Below the pieces are notes generated by a model that saw nothing but the letters and a program-made list of their open reading frames with translations, was not told where the DNA came from and did no database searches. From positions 1-64,000 of the forward strand of contig NW_019174028.1 of NCBI RefSeq assembly GCF_001642475.1: DNA of 64,000 bases, given 5' to 3'. Position 1 is the first letter of the stretch, and each line of letters begins with the position of its first letter. The translations under genes were made by a program, and so were the position numbers. Origin of the DNA: Fonsecaea monophora. Its lineage: Eukaryota > Ascomycota > Eurotiomycetes > Chaetothyriales > Herpotrichiellaceae. Positions 55,531 through 64,000 of the stretch are shown here, in pieces.

Positions 55531-58500
55531 TCACGCCTCGGTCTCCACCACTCTATATCCCTCTTGGATCCTCCTCGTAATGTCCTCGTTCTTGTGCTGC
55601 AGTAACGACAGCGCGTAGGCTGTGTCGTCCCATTGTCGTTTATTCGCGCATCTGTTCAGGCGCGCTGCGAGTTTCTCTGCCAGGTTTTTCGCGTGTTTGT
55701 CCTATTTGGCACATCGTGTTAGTCGAGAGTGGCTCCGTCGTTGAAAAGCTGGGGGCGCAGGCACAACATAACAAAAGACATACCTTCTCAATGAATCCAC
55801 ACAAGAATTTCAAAATCCTCTTGACTGCTTCCTCTTCCATGACTCCGCCCTCCAACGGCCCCTCTTGAGTGAGCACACTGAACATGTCGACAAATTGATT
55901 GTAGACGGCATTGTCCTTGGTGGCCAGTTCCGTAAAGAACATGCGCGCCAGATCTGCAATCTTCTTGTCCCCATCTTCCAGACACTTGGCCATTTCTCCC
56001 AGTTGACCTTTCACCTTGACCTGCCCTGCCAAGATGAGGAAGGTCAATGTCATCAGACACGTTCGCTTCACACTTTCGTCGGCGTCGTTCAGCCGTCGGT
56101 AGAGGAAATCGGTGTTCTCATCAATGAGATGGTTGAAGCACACCGCCATGTCGCCCAGCGCAATCACCGCGTTGGAGCGGACGATAGGATCGTTGGATCG
56201 TTCCAGAATGGTAATCAGGAGAGGCAAGTTCTTCTCGCAGTACTCACTGCTCACACACATGAGCTTGGCCAGACACAGCGTCGCCTGAGCTTGGAGATTT
56301 CGATCCTTGTACGCAGTATTGTTCGCGCAGATTTCTGTCACCAGCGGCCCAAAGTTTGCAAGCAGCGAATGTGGACCATATAGCAGCTCCCGTTCCCTTA
56401 TGTGCGCAATGGCTTCGGTGAAATCATCTTCGGTCGTACCCCCAATCAGGTCGAGCTCGTCCCTTTCTTCCTCTTTCTGCTTCTCCGCCAGGACCTCTTC
56501 TGCCGCAGTCCTTTTCCGCTGACGTGGGGTAGGGCCTGATGACTTGTCAAGGGGAGAGTTGGCCTCTTGCTTGTTTTTCTCTTGGTCCTGCTTCCGTCGC
56601 TTAAAGTCGAGTTCACATAACTCGAGATGCACGATTTGTTTGATGGCAATGTGGCCGACGGCGAACAACAGCTGTGACAATGCAATAGATGGCTTCTCCT
56701 GCTTAGTCTCTACCGGTTCAGGCTCGTGTGGTTCGGTCTCTGGGTTGGTGACTGGCTCTTCCCCGTCAATGTCCATTGCATCGGGCTCTGGAGAAGACGA
56801 CCTCGATAACGACGGCAAGTCTTTCGTCTGCTGAAAGACAAGCCGAGTCTTCTGTCTCAGCACTTCAGAACATAGGACATCTGGATGATCCGAAAGGACG
56901 TAAATGGCGCTAATGGCCTGTTCCGCCATCCCATACCAGTCTTTGCTTGCCGACGTGGTCAGGAGAATTGATGCGAGCATACGAAGAACTTCATGGTTGT
57001 TGGACATCTTCGAAAGACCCGTTGGGGCGGTCTTCTCTTGCACCTTCTTTGTGGTGGGTATCATGCGTCGAAGGGCAACGCAAGTGAATTTGGCGAGCAC
57101 AAAATCAGTCCGGCCCAGCTGTCCAAGGCCGACTCGCAACATCGTGTCAAGTTCCTTCACCACAACCTCCGGGCTCGCCAGAGCAATCATGCCGAGGACG
57201 ATGATGGCACCTCTCCTCTGTGCCTTGGAGATTTCCTTGTTGACGCCATACACCTGCCACAATTTGGCAATCACTAACTCCGAAATGTGGCCAGCCTTGA
57301 ACATAGTGCTCAGCAGCTGTTCTAGCGAGGTCAATTCTGCAGGTGTTGCCCCGAATGTCAAGCTGATCATATTTCGAGCGACGAAATTGGCGGCGTCGTT
57401 GGCGCTGAACATATCAGGGGCGTCAAAGAAGAGACTCTTGTAGTTGTCGATCAGATGGTTCTGGACACCTTTGCCCTCATCACTGTTCCCCTTGGTCCAG
57501 ATCAGCCGCATCATTCGACGGATACCCTTTCGTGCTGTCTCGACCTTGAACGCATCAATCGTCACAAAGAAGTCCATCACATCGATGACTTCGGTCTTGT
57601 TGGGCGACGACAACAACTGAACCGCGATTTCCGAAGCGTCGTGAATGGTCTCGATGAATCTGAGTGCCTCGAGATAATATTTTCGGGTCAGTTGTAGTTT
57701 GCCAACCAATTCAGACGTCGCAGCGTCTTCCTGTGCCTTCTTGACCGCGGCAATCTGCTCCTCCTCAGTTAACTCCTTTGGCTCCTCCACCGCCTGGGTT
57801 GCATCATCGAGAAGTTCTTGGTCAACCTGCTCTTCCCCCGCTGCTGTCCGTGCCACTCCTGGTGAGTCCGGTGGCGGCTTCAACGCGTCCAATTGTGATT
57901 CTACTGCCTCGAGTCTTTCTATCCACTCCTTTTGCGAAAGCTGTCCACCGTGCATCAGGCTGAACGGGTGCGAAGAAACCAGCTTTCTCAAAAGTTTGAT
58001 AGCGTTCCGCCGTACATTACTGCTTTTGTCTTGGAGGCTCTGCATGGCAAGTTCGGCAGCATTCTGTCTCCTCTTAGGAAACTTCTGCTCCAGATCACAT
58101 ATCTTGGTGAGGACTTGCATTGCTCGCACTCGGCAGAAAGGTGCTGTGTCGAGAAATCGTTGTTCCAAGGTGTCGAAAAATGCATTGATTTGTATTTTGG
58201 TGGTTTCACTTTTCTCCTCTTGTCTGCTGAGATCTGCGAGCAGATTCCCGCAGACCTCGATCACCGCACATCGTAAGGTGTGTGCCTCACTGTCAAGGAA
58301 TTTCGCGAGCAAGCCCATTTCCTTGATGACGAGCCTAGGCTCGAGCTCTGAAAGTTTGATGATAAAGGCAGAAACCGACTTGGGACCTTTGTTGTCGTTC
58401 TGGCTGAACTCCTTTGCCGCCAACTCTCTGAGAATCTCGGCAGATAGCTGAGGGTAGTCGTACTGTTCCGAGAGGATGTGGAGAAACTCGGCCATGGGCT

Positions 58501-59363
58501 CTGATAAATGTTCAAAGTATGTGAGATTCTGGACAATCGAAGTCTGTGCCCCAAGAGCATGACCATGATGCTTCACGGCAACGCAGAGCACTTTGAAGCA
58601 AAACATGCGGACAGCTGTAATCTTGACTCTGGCTTCGCTTTCCATTATCATGTAAACGGATCTCGTAAACAGATTGATGAATGTGTCGCGATCAGAGGTT
58701 GTCTGGAAGATGCGATTCAGCTTGAGCTTCATCACTCGACACATAACATCCATTGCACTCTGGATCTGGCTGGAAGAATCCCAGGCATTGTCTTTGGTAG
58801 CCGACTTTGATTTTGCCCCCTTCCCACCTCTTCTTGCCGGCGCCGCGCTGGACTTCTCCTGTGCTTTTGCTTCGACCGCGGATATGGACCACTGAAGAAG
58901 GAATGCGTACATTTCCAGCAGACGTTTGTGCTGCGGCAGTGTTTCTTGTTCGTCATTTTCGATATCGTGGTTTGCGACGTCCGCGGTGGTCGACAGTCCG
59001 GAAACAATCAAATTGAGAATCTTGCCCAGGGTTTGCGTGGATAGGACGGATGAGTGCCTGCATATGCGAAATAGTTCAGCCAAAAGCGCAGATACTCGGT
59101 GAAGAGAAGGGGAAGTAGGATGCTCACTTTAACAGAAACTGTAAGGTATCGAATGTCGAGCTTCTGAGAAGCCCTTCTGGGTTTTCCGTAATCAGATCTA
59201 TCACCGAATCCAACACATTGTCCACCAGCCCTGGTGAAAGACTCTCGGGGTCATTTTCGCAGTCGATCAATTCTGAACTCGCTTCAGGCGTGGCGATGGT
59301 CGTCACATCGCTAAGGTAAAGCTTCAAAGACTCATTGATATCGAAACCGACTTGGTCCTCCAT
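55531..59363 (-). CDS. Condensin complex subunit 1 (Cnd1/Ycs4/CAP-D2)
   Basis: Three exons on the minus strand (59363-59128, 59057-55784, 55701-55531) join in phase to 1226 residues; introns are 70 bp (GTGAGC/GCAG) and 82 bp (GTATGT, CTAAC branch, ATAG). It is the HEAT-repeat regulatory subunit of condensin, which compacts and segregates mitotic chromosomes. Landmarks: N-terminal Cnd1 region (SLKLYLSDVTTI), mid-region SHPFSLMHGGQL and AFFDTLEQRFLDTAPFCRVR, an acidic low-complexity linker around residue 860, and the C-terminal Cnd1 core (NDPIVRSNAVIALGDMAVCF; ESVKRTCLMTLTFLILAGQV; ARMFFTELATKDNAVYNQF). The last exon encodes a charged helical tail. Length is normal for the family. Divergent from the Cdc7 gene. 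Confidence 0.95.
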
Positions 59364-59666
59364 GGTTGCTGCGATCAATGGTTGAGATATGAAGACCTTG
59401 TTAACTCGAGCGCATGTGTTTTGTTGACGTTGGCGGGTCGTGGTCAACGTTGTGGGACATTCACAGAAGCATTACAGCGGTGGCCACAAGCTTTGCAATG
59501 ATCAGGCTGCTACTCCGTCAGCGTCAATAACAACAAAGTCTGAACCAAAGACTGAATGCGACCAGGTTTGCGACCATCCGACCGTTTGTTGGCTTCGCGA
59601 TAAGATTTATTGACGAATTTCCTAATCAGCGCTGGCGGATATGCCCCACATACAAACACAAGCACC
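59364..59666. promoter_or_regulatory. Divergent promoter of condensin subunit 1 and Cdc7
   Basis: Only 303 bp separate the two start codons. It contains TTGGCGGG (around 59430) and TTCGCGAT (around 59595), which resemble E2F/SBF-type G1/S elements, but no canonical ACGCGT box. Co-regulation of the two cell-cycle genes is inferred from position only. Confidence 0.5.
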
Positions 59667-61404
59667 ATGAAATTAGCGAAGACTGCCAGAGGCGTTCTTA
59701 AAAGCCTACAGGCAAAACAGACCATTCTACTGTCTACAAAGGTGCCCAAGGCATTCCTGTCGCGTTACCATGTCTTGTTAAGCGATTCCGGGTTGGGAGA
59801 CACGCCTGAGAAGGAAGCTGAACGCGAGTCTGAGTCCACGCGTCATCGGGAGAAGGCACGGCGGCCCGCAGCAGGGATCCCAGGGAAAGAAGTGAGAGAG
59901 AGTCCCGAGCAACCTAACATGGGCCACACTTCAATTGCCATCCACGAGGATGCACCAGAACACCTTCGTGGTGGTGAAGGAGACGTGGACAATATGGCTC
60001 AGTTCGAGGCAGAAGAAGAGGACTCTGTCGCGGAATCCGTGTCAGATTCAGAGAGCGATGAGGACGATGTCGACGAGAGTGTAGTCGATGACATGCGCCG
60101 ACTCGAGGAAAGCTTCAAAGGCATCTCCCAGAAGTACCGACTGATCAACCGCATTGGCGAAGGTATTGACATCTCCTTCAGCCACGCTGGCCCGTGCGTC
60201 CACTGACCTCTACATCGCAGGCACGTTCTCTACCGTCTACAAGGCTGAAGCACTACCTCAGCCGGACGAGTTAGACCAGGAAAACGAAGACCCTACAAAC
60301 GAATCCTATTCCGAGATGCCCCCTTCAAAGAGGCGGAAAACAAGCGTTGCATCAAGCACGGTCAACGGATCACGAAAGAAGGGTCTGATTGTCGCGTTGA
60401 AGAAGATCTATGTGACATCTTCACCTCACCGCATCATGAATGAGCTCGAGCTTTTATACGAACTACGCCACTCCCCATACATCTGTCCACTGTTGACAGC
60501 TTTCCGCCACCTCGACCAGGTCGTTGCGGTACTTCCATACTTTAGGCACCTCGATTTTCGCCTGTACTATCGCGACTTCCTTATCAATGACATGCGGCAT
60601 TACTTTCGTTGTCTCTTCAACGGTCTAGCCCATGTGCACAAAGCGGGAATCCTACATCGCGACATCAAGCCCACCAATTTCCTCTACGACCACTCGAGGC
60701 GGCAGGGTGTTCTGGTCGACTTTGGGCTGGCTGAGAGGCAAGGAACCGACTGGCAACCATGTCTCTGTACTGAGTCCAGGGAGAGAAGAAGAGAAAAATT
60801 TGTCAATTCATATGCGGTGCAGGTTATGCAGTCGTCGCCTGAAAAGATGTCGACCGGCTTCCCCAAGAATGACAGCCGACCATCTCGGAGAGCAAACAGA
60901 GCAGGGACCCGGGGTTTTCGAGCACCCGAAGTTTTGTTGAAATGCACCTCCCAAACCACCAAAATCGATATTTGGTCAGCTGGAGTGATCCTCCTCACCC
61001 TTCTGGCACGACGATTTCCCTTCTTCAACAGCGCTGATGACGTCGATGCCATGATTGAGATGGCTTCTATATTCGGCCGGAAGAAGATGCAAGCTGTTGC
61101 AGCAATGCATGGCCAGGTCTTGGAAACCAACATCGAGACCATTGGCGAACGTGGCTTCTCTTTTGAAAAGATCATTATCTGGGCCAGTTGCCGTGAGAAA
61201 GAGCAGGACAGCCTTCGGCCGGGAGAAGCTCAAGCAGTGGCATTTCTGCACGGACTTCTCGAACTTGACGCTGGGAAACGAATGACGGCAAGGGAGGCGT
61301 TGCAGCACGAATTCCTTACGGCGCCTGTTGAGGATGAAGAGGAACGAGCTGAGAGAGAAGCTCAAGAAGCATTCGACGAAGAGGCGAGAGCAGCACGTCG
61401 GTGA
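59667..61404 (+). CDS. Cell-division-cycle kinase Cdc7 (DDK catalytic subunit)
   Basis: Exons 59667-60162 and 60221-61404 (58-bp intron, GTATTG donor, CACTGAC branch, GCAG acceptor) give 559 residues. The Ser/Thr kinase phosphorylates MCM helicase with Dbf4 to fire replication origins. An acidic N-terminal segment (EAEEEDSVAESVSDSESDED) precedes the kinase core. The intron falls inside the glycine loop, which splices to IGEGTFSTVY. VAIK lysine is Lys226 (VALKKIY), catalytic Asp313 is in HRDIKPTNFLYD, Asp332 is in DFGLAE, and the activation segment ends GTRGFRAPEVL. The long insert between strands 1 and 3 (SKRRKTS, NLS-like) and the insert before GTRGF are Cdc7 hallmarks. The start is the ATG at 59667; the frame is open further 5' without an ATG. 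Confidence 0.94.
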
Positions 61405-62095
61405 TTTTGATGCGTGAATGATGGCACAGGCTCTACCTCTGGCTTTGCCCCGAGATGTGTTTGTTGAATGCAACGCTGGCGAATGGGTTGGAGCTTTGTA
61501 TTGCTAGCATCTTATACCCCCACGGCAAGGGCACGGCACAGCATTGCTTCGTTTGTTGAGTTATTGGCATGGCTAAAGGGGGCCTTCTTGGAGTCGGTGC
61601 AGAGGCGATATGCAAAGAGAAAACGTGCTCGAGCGTCTAAAGGTACATCACGACAACCCATAAAAATGTTTTGTTTGATATAAAGGCTGCTACTTGGAGG
61701 CACGGATACATATTTATAAGGGGCGTTTACTTTGACCTCTTCTATTCTGATGTTGTTCCCCAGTCAATCGAGGGGCGCGTGGCTCGTACAATAGATCCGG
61801 GATATACATAGTCAAAGTCATTCACGACTGGGCGAATGAGACGACGATGGGATCCTCCAACGATGGAATAGAAGTGCGCGTCGAGATCACGAGACTGAAC
61901 CAGAGGGGGTCGTGGCAAGGCTGTTGCAGGCAAGGCTGCCAGATGCTTGTGCTTCTGCTCGTTGCTTGGTCCGTGGAGACGGATTTTCCCGTCGCCGACA
62001 TCGTTCGTCATTCATTCATCACTATTGCTATATGGGTTGATTCTCGCAAAAAGAAAAAAGGTGGTTTCCCTGCAACTTCATCTCATGCCATTATT
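61405..62095. other. Intergenic spacer, no gene seen
   Basis: 3' region of Cdc7 and promoter/leader of the HAD hydrolase. The hydrolase frame is open upstream of 62096 to 61847, but composition there looks non-coding. Confidence 0.55.
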
Positions 62096-63430
62096 ATGAG
62101 TGCGACGCCTTCCTCGAAATCCCTCACATGTTTGGCGCCGTCGATAGGGTCCCGTGGATCAGCTTGTCGTCTCCTCCATCTTCGCTGTCGCACTGATCAC
62201 CTTGTCCAGCGGCAATTCTCTTCCTCAACCTCAACGTCAACCTCGACTGCTGCATCGAGACCTTATTCTGCTCGGTATCGTCCCTTACCACTGATCCCTG
62301 CTCCGCGATCAAGGATACCGCGTACTCCAGGGAAAATGTCAACATCAACGGCTCTATCAGGCTCGGCCGCAGCCTCGACCAGCGCACAGGCGACGGCGCG
62401 CCGGCGAGAACCAAAGCGGTTTGCGCCGCTCAATCCCCACGCTGAGACGGGGCACGACCTGCCAAAGCTGCAGGGCATCATTTTTGACATGGACGGGACG
62501 TTGTGGTGCGTATCTACCCACCCACTCGAGTGACTCATTCGTTGGATTTACTCGTGTCTGTTCAATTGCGCTTTGTGCTCTGCGAACGTGAGTCCTGACC
62601 GAGAATTCTACACCACCAGTCTTCCTCAGAATTACATGTTCCGTGAGATGCGAGAGGCGCTGGGAATACCCAGGTCTGTCGACATTCTCGATCACATCCG
62701 CACGCTCTCCAATGAGCCCGACGTCCCGGTCGCCAGCAGTGACGGTGGAGCAGATTCAGAGTCGACAAGACCGCATCCTCACTCGACGATCAACCCCTTT
62801 CAGCTTCCTTCTGAAGACATGCTGTCTCCCTACAGCGACAAGATTCCCGATCCGCCCCCTTTATCGCCCCAGGCTCGCGCGGTCGCCAAGGTCCAAGCCA
62901 TTGAGCGCAACGCCATGTCCTCACAACGTCCGCAGCCCGGCCTGCAGGCACTCATGGACTACCTCACCAAGCGAGGCGTGAGAAAGGCACTCTGCACGAG
63001 GAATTTCCCGGCCCCCGTGCATCATCTGCTGAGCAATCACCTACCTGAGCATGTGTTTGAGCCCATCATCACCAGGGAGTCTGAGGGCGTGGAACCGAAG
63101 CCCAGCCCGGAAGGGTTGTGGATGATTGCTCAGGCCTGGGGTCTGGATAGAGAAATTGAGGTTGGCCAAGTCCAAGGATCAGTCGAGGCAGCTGATGGGT
63201 TTGATCCCCTGGAACTGGCTAGGAGATATCTGGGTTCCGGCTTGATCATGGTCGGTGATAGCATAGACGACATGGCAGCAGGTTGGAGAGCTGGCGCGGC
63301 CACGGTGTTATTGGCTCAAGATGAGAACCAGGAATTAGTTAAGCACGAGTATACGGGTCTCAGCATCAGACGCCTTGATGAACTTATAGACATCCTAGAG
63401 AATGGGTTTGCGGAAAACGCACAGACATAG
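62096..63430 (+). CDS. HAD-superfamily hydrolase, probably mitochondrial
   Basis: Exons 62096-62505 and 62620-63430 (114-bp intron, GTGCGT/CCAG) give 406 residues. HAD motif I is FDMDGTL, spliced to CLPQNYMF; motif II Thr is in ALCTRNF; motif III Lys is in VEPKPSP; motif IV is VGDSIDDM. It is therefore a complete phosphatase or phosphoglycolate-phosphatase-like member; the substrate is unknown. The first ~100 residues are rich in Ser, Thr and Arg without acidic residues (SACRLLHLRCRTDH; RQFSSSTSTST), consistent with a mitochondrial presequence. A second in-frame ATG (MSTSTALSGS) could give a cytosolic form. The loop between motifs I and II carries a Pro-rich insert (SDKIPDPPPLSPQ). Confidence 0.87.
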
Positions 63431-64000
63431 ATCGCGAGAGTTGTGATCCCATTGGTGGAGGTGCTTGTGGGAACGAATACTGAGGTACCTACAATCCGCT
63501 ACGCTCGTAGCTCCGCAAAGCTGGTATGCACAGTGCACAGGGTGGTCCAAGCGTATCGAACGGATTTTGTGATGTCGGGCATGAACAGCTGTCTGTGAAG
63601 ACGAGTAGAAAATTCCGGTAGGATTCCAGCGTGACACAACATCTATTTTATTCAGAGTCGCATATCGCCTTACCGAAACGATGTCCCCGTCGCTCCTGTG
63701 ATGCCCTCTGTCACACCTGGAAGCCCGCATTGTGTGTGAGTGAGAGGCTTCAGCGTAAGGACTCAGAGGAGTAAACAGGGCACGTGGCAAAGAACACCAG
63801 CCTACTCGGTACAATGTTGCCCTGTTTGAAACAAGGTAACACAGTCGCCAGCATCCGTAGCGCAACGCATTCAGGTCACTCGCACTTACGAGCATAACGT
63901 GCATGAATGATGGAGTGGAACAGCGCAATCCATTGGCAGGATGGTGGCCGATGTGTTGGCAAGTCCAAAGAGTGTCGCTCGACTGCGACCTGGAAAGTGA
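63431..64000. other. Window end, no gene seen
   Basis: 3' region of the hydrolase. A minus-strand open frame at 63395-63928 overlaps the hydrolase end and lacks any motif. Confidence 0.5.

Noticed and set aside
63395..63928. 177-codon minus-strand gene at the window end
   Set aside because: Overlaps the end of the HAD hydrolase and has no recognisable features.

Overview
The window is nuclear DNA of a filamentous ascomycete (Pezizomycotina). The evidence is short spliceosomal introns (about 36-165 bp, GTRNGT donors, CTAAC/CTGAC branch sites, YAG acceptors), monocistronic genes on both strands, and a fungal gene set: Cdc7, condensin subunit 1, neutral trehalase, isocitrate lyase, Kes1/Osh4-type oxysterol-binding protein and a C2H2 fungal-specific transcription factor. 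Class Eurotiomycetes is a guess from general gene style, not something shown here.

Layout. (1) Positions 1-8380 are an accessory, decayed segment bounded by an imperfect inverted repeat of about 90 bp. Inside it are a minus-strand dsRNA-binding-like gene with one in-frame stop, a badly broken AAA+ ATPase gene with Walker A and B still legible, an unknown minus-strand gene with one in-frame stop, an intact-looking 80-codon two-exon gene, and a short Ras-like GTPase. (2) Positions 9.8-24.7 kb are a conserved housekeeping block: cystathionine gamma-synthase, protein-L-isoaspartate methyltransferase, an M20 Dug1-type dipeptidase, mitochondrial ribosomal protein L20 (mL58), a disordered fungal protein, a small unknown, an SDR and isocitrate lyase. 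(3) Positions 26.1-38 kb hold neutral trehalase, an F-box/Cys-rich protein divergent from an ALDH3-type aldehyde dehydrogenase, and an OSBP. (4) Positions 38.4-53.7 kb are gene-poor: a coiled-coil gene behind a 24-bp tandem array, a C2H2/fungal_trans regulator and a secreted single-pass membrane protein, separated by two gaps of 4-5 kb that are scattered with a short TACGAGTA-like word. (5) Positions 53.7-64 kb hold a His-rich small protein, condensin subunit 1 divergent from Cdc7 kinase, and a HAD hydrolase.

Functional links. Most genes are unrelated neighbours. Isocitrate lyase (glyoxylate cycle), trehalase (reserve mobilisation) and the aldehyde dehydrogenase are carbon and stress metabolism genes. 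Cystathionine gamma-synthase and the Dug1-like Cys-Gly dipeptidase both serve the cysteine/methionine/glutathione economy. Condensin subunit 1 and Cdc7 share a 303-bp divergent intergenic region and are both cell-cycle genes. No PKS/NRPS cluster, rRNA, tRNA or CRISPR array was seen. Introns were placed by eye and checked for reading phase. The most unusual part is the inverted-repeat-bounded accessory segment at 1-8380.
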